In this document: one piece after another, positions 22,736 through 34,712 of the stretch
Position numbering within the stretch: position 1 is the stretch's first letter
Layout of the letters: every line of letters begins with the position of its first letter
Source: Xanthostigma xanthostigma
Lineage: Eukaryota > Arthropoda > Insecta > Raphidioptera > Raphidiidae
DNA: 64,000 nt
Assembly: GCA_963575645.1 (NCBI GenBank)
Contig: OY754469.1
Location: 21,780,001-21,844,000, forward strand
Direction of reading: 5' to 3'
Program-made: the position numbers and the translations under genes
Notes under the pieces: model-generated
What the model was told of the DNA's origin: nothing
Databases searched by the model: none
What the model saw: only the letters and a program-made list of their open reading frames with translations

Positions 22736-23570
22736 GTGTAAATGTGTTAAAAATGTCTATTTTTTAATATGTACCGGCAGTTTATTATATAGCAGCGATG
22801 AAGAACAAACCGGGCTCTTTGTGTTCCTTGAGTAATTACTAATTATAGTTTTCCACATATATGTCATCAAGATTTCTTGTGGCGTATTTGTGAACATTTC
22901 TGACATATACCTACTAATATTTTTCCTTGCAAATAAAACACATTTGTAAATGTACAGATTAATTACAGTAAGTGTCTGCTTTATTTTTAAAAGTTGATTT
23001 GGCTGACCCCCGGGAGCCTAAGTTAAAAATTAAACGAAGAATTTGTTTCTGAATAACAAGTACTCTACTTATCTCTGTGGCCCGTCCCCAGATTATGATA
23101 TTATAATTTAGATATGAATAATCCAAGGCATAATAGATATGTACAAGTGTTTCGACATTACAACTTGATTTAAGTCGTTTAATTTGGAAGTAAACTGAAT
23201 TCAGTTTTGCACAGACGTAATCAATCTATTTACACCATTTAAGTTTGTCATCAATAAATATACCTAGAAATTTGCAATTATTTGCTGTAGTGACTATTTT
23301 TGAGTTGCCATTAATATCTTTAATATTGTTTGCTGTGTTTCTTGTAGAAAATAATAAGATCTTCGTTTTATTAGAATTCATCATTAACTTGTTTGCTATA
23401 CACCATTTATAAACGTCCGCGCAAAGGTTTTGAACCTTTTCACTGAGGTTTTCTAATGTTTTGGCTGACAGACCAACCGATATGTCATCAGCATAGATGA
23501 CCAAACATTCACTTTTAATAAATTCTGGCATGTCGTTTACATAAAAGGAGAATACTTAGCTTAAAAGCGG

Positions 23571-26537
23571 GACTATCCCGCTTAAAGTGGGACGTATCAC
23601 GTTATTCCTATAACGAAAAATGAAAATGTTGTCCTCATCTTAAATGTGACACACTGCATATATATTATTACACTACTACAAAAGTAGAATGAGCAATGAG
23701 CGAATATTACGACTTGCACATGAGCAAAGCCGGACTGTGCAGCTAATAATTATATGTATTCGTTAATATTAAAAAAAAATATTGAGTACATATTTTGGTA
23801 GGTGTAGACAACCATGATTTATAATTTTACGTATGTAATGATGTATGTTTGTTGTAGATTAAAGCAAAGAGCAATATGGAGATTGGACCGGAAACGGCCG
23901 CGATTGGGGAAGTGAAGTAATTCCATTGTTTGGCAGCGGTGATACAGGAGCAAGGCGAGGTTGGTCTACTCTATACCTGCCCATCACGTCATTCATAATA
24001 TAATAGAACCATCGCGCCGCATTAACTGATTCATATAGCGTCGTTTACACTATTGCTTCTTAATCTATGGTACTATTTTGTGGACAGTTTTCTGGATATT
24101 ATGTTTTATATTGCCTATCTATTTGTCATAACATCGTCGAGAATGGCTGAAACTTTGTAATTTCGATTAGCCGTATTTATTATATCTGCAGAAAAAATTA
24201 AATAACAAATGATACGAATACATTGCATTGACTTTCTTATGCCCATATTCACCGACCACTATTAAACATAGAAGTTACTACTCTTAGAACAAATTTAGTC
24301 GTTAGAATAAAATTTACTTTCACTTCACCAAGCAAAATAACAGATAGAAAAGTTAGTTAAAGAATAAATATACACTGCACTTTACTCCTTGCTATTTTGT
24401 TGAATATTTTGACGCTCGCCCAAAAATCCAACCGATGGCGTGACTGTAAAAGTAAAAAAAGTTTCATAAAATAATAATGTTTTATCCTAATAAACAACAC
24501 ATAAATAAATTCACAAGAGCAAATTGTAAATATAAAACTCCACGTTTATAGGTAAGGTATTATGATCTATGTGGCGGCCATTATTATTTTATCAGGCGAA
24601 TAAATATTGATACCGTCGAAGTAAGACAGAATAGATTTATACCTGCAGTAAACATAATAATGTGTTTGGCGAATTGAAATATCGCTATTTATTCGGAGAA
24701 ATAGCTGCCTGAAGAACAAATGATCCAAATAAATAGCTACTTACGCTTGATCTAAATCAACAACAGATTTTAGTTTACTCTGATTTTTTTCCAAAACCAA
24801 CGAATGGTGGCTCATTGTAGGGTCATATTATATAAAATGTTTATGAAATATGATTAAAATAATTTGTTATTTAAGACAAAATCGCAATTTTCGACTTTCG
24901 TTCATCAAGAAACTACTTATTTGAAGGACTAGAGGGAAAATAAAAAAAAATTACCGCATCTCGTAAAAATATTAAGTTTTTAATAAAATTTAATTAAACT
25001 GTGAAAACCTGTTTTTATTTTATTTTTGATTTTTGATAAAAAAGTTACTTGAAATATTTGTTCGTATATTTGGTTTCTACACGCTGTTAAAAAAAAAGCA
25101 ATCAACCTAAAAATACACATTTTAATAAATATATCGATTCAAACGACCAGCTATTTTATTAGGATCGATTTCAAATTCTACAATCGTTTTATTATAGAGA
25201 AATATATGTGGTCACAGTCTTAGGTTATTGTCAAAAAGATGTTTTTGACAATGCTTTCTGCAATCCAACATTAATGTAGAATTAGATTTTTTGTTATAAC
25301 TTTTTTATGGTTGTTCGATTGTATAAAAAATATAAATATAGCGAATCTGTATCGAAACAAGACGCGAAATTATTTTGTAACGAATCATTGACTACGCCGT
25401 ATAGTGTTACAGATGCTTTAGTTAACGTAGATTAACAACAATATACTGTTCATTATAATGTTTTAAATTATTTTTATAACGTTGGCACAAGCCATGTAGT
25501 TTGCTAGTGGCACCAACATACAAGTCATCATATCCTGTTCATATTAAATGATGATTTAAGCTCAACAGGAACACCTCAATGTCATTCATACATTTGCAGT
25601 CAGATATATGAATAAAAGCATGTATACCGTGATTTCCATGTAGGTATGTGATAAATATGGGTAACGGAAATAGTTTAAGATGTATTAAATGACTACACTT
25701 GATTTGTTTGTTGTAGACTCTCATTAGGTTGGCTTAATTGGCAACACGTAAAAAATATGAAAATAAAAAACCGATATTTTTATATTTGTAAGTTTACAAT
25801 ATTATTAAACAAAAAGTTAAAATCATCATGGAAATAAAAAAGAAATCTATTTTATTATAATTTTCAAAAAGTGTTCTTACACTTTAAATATGTCAGCTTA
25901 AAGAATGCACGACAAAATCTAGAGCTACGGCAGCGTCGAAAAGGGAATTAAAAAACCTGAACAATTTCGGATCAGGAAACAGTAATACTCGACGTTTTCA
26001 CGAATTTACGACGCGGACCCGAACTGCGCCTTTCTTTAGTTTTTTGGGGAATTGGGGATATTTTGATGATATCTTATACTTGACAGGAGAATGTATTTCT
26101 AGTATTTTTATTTGTCTGTTTGTCGTACCGGCTGGACCAGTTTGTATTAAACTTTATATACAACCAATTAGTAAGCAAACTTTAAGTATTCTGTATTTTT
26201 TATTTCAGATTTCGCGAGTTAAGGTCAACCAAAACTCTAACCATTACCTTGTATCTACGCAATTCACAAAATAATGCTTAATTTATTTAATTCTCTACCG
26301 TGCCACGTGTTTTAATATGTCGTGATAACTATATCTGTGCAACGTATTATAATGATTAATATTTTACTTTGTTATTTACTATGAATGAGGTAAAAAGCTA
26401 ATTAACTTTTAATTTTTTAATGACAATGTTTTCTTTTAAAACTTTAACTACGGAGACATATTTTATAGATAAAGAAACATGTTTAAACATTTTTTTTCTG
26501 ATATTTCTTATTTTTTGACGTGATAACGTCTTATAAA
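23571..26537. other. Unannotated AT-rich DNA
   Basis: No confident feature. A short stretch at 23865-23970 (AATATGGAGATTGGACCGGA...) follows TTTGTTGTAG and is less AT-rich, so a small exon is conceivable, but the frame there is only about 20 codons. Confidence 0.45.
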
Positions 26538-26576
26538 TTGATGAATCACCAATATTATGATGAATCACCAATATTA
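26538..26576. repeat. Tandem duplication of GATGAATCACCAATATTAT
   Basis: Two adjacent copies of a 19-base unit. Confidence 0.9.
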
Positions 26577-26613
26577 TAAATTGATAAAACACCGGCTGCA
26601 TGTACGAAAAAGT

Positions 26614-26685
26614 GTAACGTAACGTTCCTAACGTTCCTAACGTTCGTAACGCGTAACGCATAACGCGTAACGTTCCGCCTGACCC
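26614..26685. repeat. Degenerate TAACG short tandem array
   Basis: CGTAACGTTCCTAACG, TTCCTAACGTTCGTAACG and CGTAACGCATAACGCG: TAACG recurs about ten times with short variable linkers. CCTAA triplicates occur by chance, but the array is not the insect telomere unit. Confidence 0.8.
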
Positions 26686-26689
26686 TGTG

Positions 26690-26870
26690 CGTGCTTTTTG
26701 CTAATTTCTCGCTCAATTTAAATCAGATCGGTTTGAAACCAGTCTTAAACGAAAGAGGAGAACATTTTACATAGATTTCGTATAACAGAATTTGCCTAAA
26801 CAGTTTTTTTATACAAATTTATATAGAAAAATATTTTATACAAATTTATATAGAAAAATAGCTGTATAAA
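26690..26870 (+). repeat. Dispersed repeat fragment shared with 35510-35640
   Basis: CTCGCTCAATTTAAATCAGATCGG, GTCTTAAACGAAAGAGGAGAA, TTTCGTATAACAGAA and AACAGTTTTTTTATACA occur in the same order at 35518-35630. Here the end ACAAATTTATATAGAAAAATA is duplicated in tandem. Confidence 0.8.
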
Positions 26871-27119
26871 TGCATTGTTGTCTATTGCATGGCGCGCGCG
26901 CGACGCGGTCGGTCGTCTTTGTTTGCCGTACATGGAAATTAGAAAATAACGTATGTCTTGTCTTAACATGAAAACGGCTGCATTTCTAATGTTTATTTTT
27001 TGACATTAGTATTTTGTGATTTGCAAAGCCTTCTAAGTTAACTATTGGAATAACTAATTATTATTAGAACATAATACTTTGTAAGTTGCAAACGTCACTT
27101 TTGACATTTCTTATCATTC

Positions 27120-27180
27120 CGACACCAAGGATAAGCGGATTGAAACCAAATTTTGGGAGGTTTAGGTTATGTATTACGGA
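27120..27180 (+). repeat. Fragment of dispersed repeat 'X'
   Basis: GACACCAAGGATAAGCGGATTGAAACCAAATTTTGGGAGG parallels 35935-35975 and 61510-61540. As at 35880-35935, it is preceded by GCAAACGTCACTTTTGACATTTCTTA. Confidence 0.75.
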
Positions 27181-27230
27181 ATACGTTATCACGTAAAACT
27201 ATCGTCCGTAAACCGACTTTACAGACAACC

Positions 27231-28155
27231 AATTTTTTTGAGTTAATTTTTTCATAATAAAATAATTTTTATACTTAACCAGTTTATGTATACAGTCTGT
27301 TCCATGTAAAAGGAAACGCCTAGTTCCATTCTTTCACGTTTGAATTAAAGAAAATAAGTGCTTCATAACAGAAATACAAAATATTTCAATCATTTATTTA
27401 CCCTTATTACTTTTTTATAGATGTATTAAAAACTAAATTTAGATAATGACCACTTCTTAACGTAAGCAGATTTTAAAAATGATCTATATGAAATCCTAAA
27501 GTGCATAATAGGGAAAAATAGTAAATGTCTCTGATAGAGAATATAGTTAATCGACACAAAAAAAAAAACAAAACAAATGTGAATAAAAAATCTAGCTTGA
27601 TACAAAGAACAAGTAGATACGCCGGTTTTACCGGAAAAAAAGAAGTAAAACTAGACGTCAGTAGTCTTCGGATGATCGATTGATACGTTCGGGTCGATGC
27701 TCTCAGCACCGACTAGACGCCTGTGAATTATGATGATCTATCAGTCAGTCAGTGATGTCCGAAATTATGATTATTTAACACTTGTATCTTGGCAACTATT
27801 CCACCTAGATATATGAAATTTGAAATACAGCTTATTTATATAGTAACTTTAAGCCCCCTGAAAAAATTTAGTTCCGTAACGATATAGAAGAGGGTAAAAA
27901 AGAACTGGAAATAGTTCGTATAAATATAGTGCACAGTGCTTTGCGAGAACATAGCCTATGATATAGATCCAGAATTACCCAAGTCTTTTACTCAGTCACA
28001 ATCTAATACCATTGTCAGCTCAAACTTTCTGACAACGCTTCGTGAAACCCAGCATCAGAGCGTTTATTTATATTATAAAATTAATGTTGGTTTTGTTTTC
28101 ATTGTATCAGACGCAGTGTCGGACAATAAATGTGCACTCACACATTTTATCTTGT
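27231..28155. other. Unannotated AT-rich DNA
   Basis: No recognisable gene or repeat. Confidence 0.5.
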
Positions 28156-28951
28156 CTAATAGGCCCCACTCACGATCAAACTTCATGCCACAGTTCAGTG
28201 TTCAGTGAAGTTGGACAGATTAATCGAAAGACTGACTGGCACCACACACAGTTCATGCAAACTGCTCAGTTTTTTAAATTTTTTGTGTTCAGTTTGGTTC
28301 AGTTGTTGGCATACACTCGTCGAGTATAGATACATAAGATATATTATATTATATACACACTATAATATTATACTATAGAGTATAGTTCATTAATAAGAAC
28401 TAAATGAGTAATTTAAATGGTGAGGATTGGCTGTTCAGAGCTATGGGATTGTATTTAAAACAGAGAAATAAGAAAAAAAAAGAAGAATATGGGTGAAAAA
28501 TTGATTAGAAATGCGTGATTCAAGAAGTCATGTTTATTTGATTAATGAATTACATCTTGAGCCGCTTGATTGCAATAATTATTTACGAATGAATGAATTA
28601 ACTTACAATTATTTACTGGAATTAGTTACCCTATTTATTAAGAACCAGGACACAAATATGTGAAAATCTATTTCTGCACAAGAAAGGCAGCAACATTGAG
28701 ATTTTTGGCTTCTGGTTGTACAAAACACAGAACTCTAAAAACTGAACTGAAAAACACCCACACACACAACAGTTTACTTGAACACTGAACACTGAAGTCG
28801 TTCAAAAATCAAGATGCATTTGATGAGTTCATGCTTGACTTCAGTGTTGGTTTCAGTGTTTATTTGTCCCACACACTATCATGCTTCACTGAACTATAAG
28901 TTTGAACACTGAACTGTTGCATGAAGTGTGATCGTGAGTGGGGCCTATTAG
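28156..28951 (+). mobile_element. PIF/Harbinger element, 796 bp, with about 48-bp TIRs
   Basis: TAATAGGCCCCACTCACGATC at the left is matched inverted by GATCGTGAGTGGGGCCTATTA at the right, and the repeat continues through TTCATGC and CAGTTCAGTGTTCA to about 48 bp with few differences. The interior holds remains of a Harbinger-type transposase on the plus strand. The duplicated target cannot be resolved because the ends read symmetrically (CTAATAG...CTATTAG). Internal TTCAGTG/CACTGAA words repeat near both ends. Confidence 0.85.
28407..28717 (+). pseudogene. Decayed N-terminal part of a Harbinger transposase
   Basis: One frame reads WVKN, stop, LEMRDSRSHVYLINELHLE and YLRMNELTYNYLLELVTLF, then IKNQDTNM followed by a stop. 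After a frame shift it continues KSIS and, in another frame, AATLRFLASG. This order (W-V-x-x-W-L-x-R, F/YLRM, LLxLV, ISxxERLAxTLRFLAxG) is that of the N-terminal part of PIF/Harbinger nucleases. At least two stops and one frameshift are visible, and the DDE catalytic half is absent between here and the right TIR. It is a non-functional remnant of the autonomous parent. Confidence 0.8.
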
Positions 28952-29298
28952 CCGTGCAGACAGACTGCGTTATAAGCGCAGCAGGTAGTCCTTTAAAGAC
29001 TCTATGTCGGTAAATGATGATCCTATACCAACTGGTTAAATCGGCAAGGTGGATTACACGATGAGAAGTTTCGTTTTTATCAATTACAGACTGTTCCACC
29101 CGGCTTTGTCCAAGAGAAGTTCAGAATGCCAACATGTTTCACATTCTAAATGCTGATAGTAAAATTATGTAGTTTTAAACGCTTCCCCGTGAGCTGGGTG
29201 CTTCCCTTCACCAGTTTGATTAGTTTTTTTTTTTTTTTTTTTAGAAAAAACCATTGAATATGCATTCCTATATTTTTCTCGGTAGATATCAATATCAA
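28952..29298. other. Unannotated DNA with a T19 run
   Basis: A T tract lies at about 29224-29242. No gene recognised. Confidence 0.45.
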
Positions 29299-29306
29299 CT
29301 TCCAAC

Positions 29307-29548
29307 CAGGGCCATACCGACAATGAGGCAACAAAAAGGGCCTCTTTCGGGGCTCTTTTTAGTTGCCTAATTTTTAGGGATTCGAAAGTATCCACACTCA
29401 TTTTTGACTTTTTGGAGCCCTTCCACAAATTACCTCTAGAATATTGTATGTAAAAAAACCAATTGAAAAAAGCACCTTTAAATTCTACGTAAGGGGCTCC
29501 AATTTTACATCTTGCCGCGGGGCCCCCGACGTTCTAGTTACGGCTCTG
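29307..29548. mobile_element. hAT-like MITE, 242 bp
   Basis: It starts CAGGGCCATACCGAC and ends GTTACGGCTCTG, inverted CAG-type ends of hAT style. The flanking octamers CTTCCAAC (29299-29306) and CTCCCAAC (29549-29556) agree at seven of eight bases. The interior has GGGCC-rich words and no transposase. Several open frames crossing it are incidental. Confidence 0.7.
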
Positions 29549-32500
29549 CTCCCAACCCAATTCCACCCTTTTCAATGTGTGGGATTTATCATTGAAGAGA
29601 AATATGATTGCCAAATGATCAGAGTTAAACTTAGAAAACCCACCCTCTCCCCATTCACCCGTTTTAGTAGTCTTTTTTTCGAAAAAAATCAAACATGTAT
29701 TTCTTTATTTTTTAAGAAGAGTGTTTTTAGTTTCACTCAGTTGTTTAGCGTCTATAATCTACAATATCTCCCTCCTCAATTTCAATTTTCTAGCGTAAGC
29801 CGTTTAAGATATTTGCATTCATCATTTTCCTCCCTTAGAACGGGAATATTGTAAAATCGAACATCCATATCTTTGATTTTGACGAACACTCGAATGTTTC
29901 GTATTTCTATTACTACTTTTGAAATACTTAAAATCAGTTCGATACTTTCTTAAGTTCTTGGATAGTGGCCATTCAAGTATTACGTAAGCACCAAAGGGAG
30001 GGTGGAGGAGATCTTTGCTTTGCTTACTTTTGCTGACAAGGAGGAGGGGGCAACCCCATATGGGGTTTGAATGGAGAAGAAAGGAAAGAATGTTTGATCG
30101 TTCATCATATCCTAGTAGATTATAGGTAGATAGGAAACTGATTAACAGTGAATAATAATTTAGAACAAAAAACCGCGCATAACCAGCACAGCACCAATCT
30201 GCAGCTTGCCCAATGTTTCATAAATCAGGACAAACCAACAATTTTTTGTCCGGGTTTCGTAATATGCTGTAGACATTTTAGAGTTTTAAAGTAGTTTTAT
30301 CAATATAAATTAGTTAATGAAAACGACACATCACTAGCACACTAGATCGGTTCAGTACGGCTAGATAGAAATTGCAAGCGACCTACTGACGTTGGTGCTG
30401 GTTGCTGATTGCAGGTGCTGGTCTAATGTGCGCTATTCCGTGAAATAATACGGGTACCTTCACGAACACGTTTTTTTGCTCCGCACTGTGCTGATCGTCA
30501 AGGGCTCATGCTTGACAAATGATCGCAGTCTTTAGGGATGTGGCTAATTACGCAAGAAGCCTATATTGAAAAAAGTTCTCGAATTAAAACTTGATAACGG
30601 CGCCAAATAATACAATGTCGTCCCTACATTCTCGAGTATTCTCGAGCTCAACATACCTGTTACAGGATAATAACCTTGATAAATCATATACGTAGAGATC
30701 ATTTTCAGATTTATTACATAAACGCTCAGTGTCATATGTTAAACATACAGCTGATATAAAGATACGTCGTTATGTACCCGATTTGAATGATGAATAGCTT
30801 AGAAATTATGTTAAAGATGATTGTTCAAGCTATTAACAGACGAGGTTGTAGTCTAAACATGTTATTTTGGTGCGAAAATTTTATAAAAGAATCAAAAAGA
30901 AATAAGTACTGAAACGATTAGCTTCGGACTTTTTCGGATAAGCTCACGTAATCGTCTCGTAATATAACATAAAATAAATTTTAATAAAATTAATAAACAA
31001 TTTAAAATATTTATTTTCAATGTTTTATTATAAAATTGTTGTTAACAAGATATCTTAGAATGTCCACACAGAATATTTCTGATATCTTAATGTGATTGGG
31101 ATTGACAAAGTGAAAAATAATCAATTAAACGACACATGCAAAAAGAAATTTGGATCGGTAGATCACCAAGTACTCCAGATCCTCCCTGATGTGGTTTAAA
31201 GGAAATATTTCAACACTTTTTCACAGCTTATTTTAATACATTCTATTTCAACCTTTTAAAACCTACTGCCTTTTTTCAGACAAAAAACATATTTTTTTCT
31301 TTATTTCACTGCGTCGTTCAACATGCCACAACCAAAATTGACACGCGCCGTGACAAAACAAATAGACAAGTACAGTAAATACCCAATTCTAATTATTACC
31401 TCTAAACTACGTACAATGTAATATAAAAGTTTTGAATCGTTACAGTACCTACTATATATAAGAAGTCAAAATGCGTTGAAAAAGGATAAAATAATGTTTT
31501 CCTTTTTTTGTAATCAGTTTTTCTAACCTACATTTAATAAATCGGTAGAATTTCTTCTCTAATGTTGTCATATAGCAATTTATTTATAACGACTTATAAT
31601 GATTATTGAATGTAGGTTAGTAAAAGATGATTGTAAAACGGAGAGAATTATCCTTTTCAGGGATATTCTGACCCCCTTTTTTGAAATCGGTTCAATTCAT
31701 GAAAATTATTTTTATTTTTGGTTTCTGCTGGTTACAGACTTTCTAAGAATCATTTATAAGGTAGTTGAGCAATTCGGTATCTGTTGTAGTGTTCTGAGAT
31801 ATGCGGAAGTTTAATCTAATTTTTTTCGTATTTAAACAGCCGCCATTTTGAATCAAAACAGAGTAACGAGCAGATCAGATTTTCTTAAAGAACACTCCTT
31901 GGCTGAAAATTTTGTTGTAGTACTTTGCGTTGAACAAGAGCTATGAGCATACAAGAAAGAAAATATGTAAGAAAGATCGCTGCATTTTTACGCCGTATAA
32001 AAAGTAGTTTCTACTACTAACATGTTTTCTATCTTAATGGGCTGGTTACACTTTTAGAACAAAACGCAGCATATAAAACATTATAAACATATGGCGTAGA
32101 AAACGACTTTTTTTCCTTTTTTTTGTACCTTAAATTCGGGAGCCCTGGAGATAAGAGCACTTTCCTATGCATTATGCATGCAAAGATGATTGTTTAGCTA
32201 ATAGTTTCAGTTTCGTCTGTTGGTGGTCAAATCATTCTCATATATCATAATATTTCAGCTCATTTGAAGCATATTTCAATTTTTGTTTTCGAAATAAATA
32301 AAATTGATATCTCACGTTTATTCGCGCAGAGAAAGTTTAAAACTGTAGTTAGTAAAATATCATATTTTATATTTTAATGCAATATTATGATTTATATTCA
32401 CTATTTTGGGAATACTAATTGAATAAGTATATATATTTTTATCGATATCAATTTTAAATTCAATATTATATAAATTATTTAAATAGCTCTTTCGACAAGT

Positions 32501-32850
32501 AAAATTAAAATAATTGTGTATGATGATTATGTTTTGAGAAATATCTACATATATTGAATAATATTTCTTACTGTTGTTTTATAAATGCTTATTCTCTTCA
32601 TTATTCTCTACATTATGATATTTGTTATTACAAATATCGCCATGCACAAAAATATTTATTTGGCGAGTGAAATGTACAAAAAATTTCTAAAAAAACCATT
32701 ATTATATTTAAGATGCGTTTCTTAGATGCTTTTTTTCTAAAATAAACAATCTTTTTTGTCTCAAAGTCCAAAAATACCTCTAGGCTTAAATATAAAAATA
32801 TTATTAATTTTATAGCACAATTTTTGCTATTGTTGTTCTATGGAACACAA
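29549..32850. other. Mostly unannotated DNA
   Basis: A phrase at 29968-30055 (AAGTATTACGTAAGCACC...GGAGGAGGGGGCAACC) resembles a widespread arthropod dispersed repeat. TTCTCGAG is repeated near 30632-30648. A weak inverted repeat joins ACCAGCACAGCACCAATCTG (30182) and TTGGTGCTGGTTGCTGATTG (30395). No gene recognised. Confidence 0.4.
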
Positions 32851-32851
32851 T

Positions 32852-33026
32852 GTCATTGTTACAGTTACAGTGCTATAATTATAAGAAAAATCTGTTTTCC
32901 AACTGTTTATACTCTCGGGCTCGGCACTGTCGCCGCGATAGTGGAAGTTTCGGGTTTGATTCCCGACAGTGACACTGTTGGAAAGTAAATAGCATATATA
33001 TAGCATTGTAACTGTAACAATGATTA
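32852..33026. mobile_element. Foldback MITE of about 175 bp with tRNA-like centre
   Basis: CATTGTTACAGTTACAGTGCTATA at the left is matched inverted by TATAGCATTGTAACTGTAACAATG at the right. Inside, CCAACTGTTT...CACTGTTGG forms a second inverted pair around GGGTTTGATTCCC (32953-32965), which resembles a B-box of a tRNA promoter with one mismatch. The tRNA link is suggestive only. Confidence 0.6.
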
Positions 33027-33616
33027 TGTGTTTCATACAAAAACAATGGCAAACACTATGCTATGAAATAAATCAATCTTACATTTCGAAATTAACACAT
33101 AAAATATTTGGATTCAATTTACCATTTTTCGGGCATTCTGTGTTCATTATAATATTTTGATAAGAAGTGATCTCCAAAAAACCTCTCATTAATAATCATT
33201 ATTAATGTTGGTTTGATAAGGTCGCTTTTTTGTTTTGCTTCACACACTAGTGCGAAATGGATCATTTTACATGCATAAAAGTGGCTCTTTTAGGGATGTG
33301 TGCAAAAATTAGTTTATATAGGAATCGTAATATTTTTAATATAATATTATGTATCCATTATTTAATGAATTATGAAGTTGGTTATGTATTTATAATATTT
33401 AAAAACAAATTAAAATTAATAATAATTAATTATCGTTCGCTTCATTAATCAATCGCGTTTGCAATGGGCTGAAAACAACACTTCATCAAACGTTTATTAT
33501 AATCGTCTGCACATTAGGTGGGTGACCCAATCGAACTGAAGCAAAGTGTTTGGTTCAAAATAATGCATATTGTTTTAAAATATTGATCAATAATGATTGT
33601 CTCACTGTAATTATTT
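33027..33616. other. Unannotated AT-rich DNA
   Basis: No gene or repeat recognised. Confidence 0.5.
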
Positions 33617-33770
33617 TATAAATTCAACACCACAAGTTGGGAATTTAGGTCAAAATTCATTTTTCAATTTTTTGTTTTTGTTTTTAGGCCTCCTGAATTC
33701 AAAAAACGTATTATTTTTTGAAAAAAATCTGTGCCTCTGTTTGTTAGGCTGTTTATCTGTGAAAAATCAT
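33617..33770 (+). repeat. 5' fragment of dispersed repeat 'X'
   Basis: TTCAACACCACAAGTTGGGAAT, TTTAGGTCAAAATTCATTTTTCAA, CCTGAATTCAAAAAACGTATT and CTGTGCCTCTGTTTGTTAGGC parallel the first 150 bp of the copies at 14725 and 61340. Confidence 0.75.
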
Positions 33771-34499
33771 ACTAAGAACATACAAAACATTAATGTTTGA
33801 CGCAACTTCTTAAATTTTTATTTTTAAGCGAGTTACCTACTTGAATATCCTAGACATATTTAATTTAAGACTCTAATGTTGCCTAATTATTTAATGAAAC
33901 TAATTAATCAGCTCATGAATAGCACAAATCATAAAGAACAACGTATGATAGTCTATCGAAACTACAGAATGTTTAGCGCACCTCCCGGAATAGGTACAAC
34001 ATTATGTTATACCGTATGTACCTACATTAGAATCGGTTGGACATTCCTAGTTGTGGTGGAATGAAGCGAACATGGGCAGTATAAATGATGCTAGTTGCTG
34101 TAAGGGGTGAACACTGTTTGATTTTATTCGGTTATGTAGGAATACAATTAGAGTTTCGACTAACCGTAATGGTAAAATTACCCTGGCCTATAACTCTGAA
34201 TATAATAGTCTTGCATTAATTGAAGTGACCCATTAATTTACTTTCAGGTTAGACAACTGGGGTTATCAACGTCGTTCACTAAAGAAATGAAAGTATGGCG
34301 ATAGGGTTAGTTTCTCGACTTTATGTCATAACAGACGCCATTCGCACGATTACTATTTTTCATCTATTACATTTCCTGTTATTTTCTACATTTTTTCAAC
34401 TCCAACTAATTAATAGGAATGGACGATTGAAGAAATTTTAGGACATTAGGATAAGATAGGCAAATTTTGAGCATAGGAGGTCGACAGGTAATCGGTCAT
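33771..34499. other. Unannotated DNA
   Basis: No gene or repeat recognised. Confidence 0.5.
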
Positions 34500-34712
34500 A
34501 GCTTTGAATAAGGAACCAATCTCGATATTTATCAGGAATTATTGAGGGAAATCATGGAAACCCTCAACAAGATGGCCGGTACAGGAATTACCGTTTCTCG
34601 ACGAAAGGCAGCAGGAAAAAGTCCCAGCCACATCTGCCCCTGCCGGGATTCGAACCCGGTACCTCCCGAATGCGAGACTAATGCTCTCGCCGCTACGCTA
34701 CACTGCTCGGTA
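34500..34712 (-). repeat. tRNA-derived SINE, minus strand
   Basis: Read leftwards from 34710, the head is GCAGTGTAGCGTAGCGGCGAG...CTCGCATTCGGGAGG, followed by CCGGGTTCGAATCCCGG. TAGCGTAGCGG matches the tRNA A-box and GGTTCGAATCC (34645-34657 region) the B-box of an internal RNA polymerase III promoter. The anticodon arm has too short a loop for a working tRNA, and the sequence continues into a non-tRNA body (CAGGGGCAGATGTGGCTGGG...) of about 130 bp, so it is a SINE. The exact 3' end is not visible. Confidence 0.7.

Larger units (their letters stand above)
21367..23570 (-). pseudogene. CR1/Jockey-like LINE, 5'-truncated, split by another LINE
   Basis: Reading leftwards, 23531-23226 encodes YADDISVGLSAKTLENLS, the catalytic YADD box and thumb of a non-LTR reverse transcriptase. 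An in-frame stop follows WCK at about 23226, and the reading continues with LNSVYFQIKRLKSS, HIYYALDYSYLNYNIIIWG and VLVIQKQILRLIFNL, the usual C-terminal region of CR1/Jockey-type ORF2. Coding breaks near 22736, where an RNase H-bearing LINE is inserted. It resumes beyond it with NNPFYDISEF and a stop at 21432-21434, the expected C-terminus. The element then ends in AATAAAGTTTATC and TATC repeats at 21367-21390. The endonuclease and N-terminal reverse transcriptase are missing. A similar C-terminal fragment lies at 52498-52840. Confidence 0.82.

Noticed and set aside
22281..22835. 184-codon plus-strand frame
   Set aside because: It lies antisense to the RNase H domain and has no motif; a shadow of that gene.
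23865..23970. Small exon after TTTGTTGTAG
   Set aside because: The open frame is about 20 codons and there is no partner exon or similarity.
26614..26685. Interstitial telomere repeat (CCTAA words)
   Set aside because: CCTAA occurs only within CCTAACG and is not in tandem as the insect telomere unit.
29146..29854. Several frames of 60-136 codons
   Set aside because: They cross a T-run and a small hAT-like MITE, with low-complexity content.
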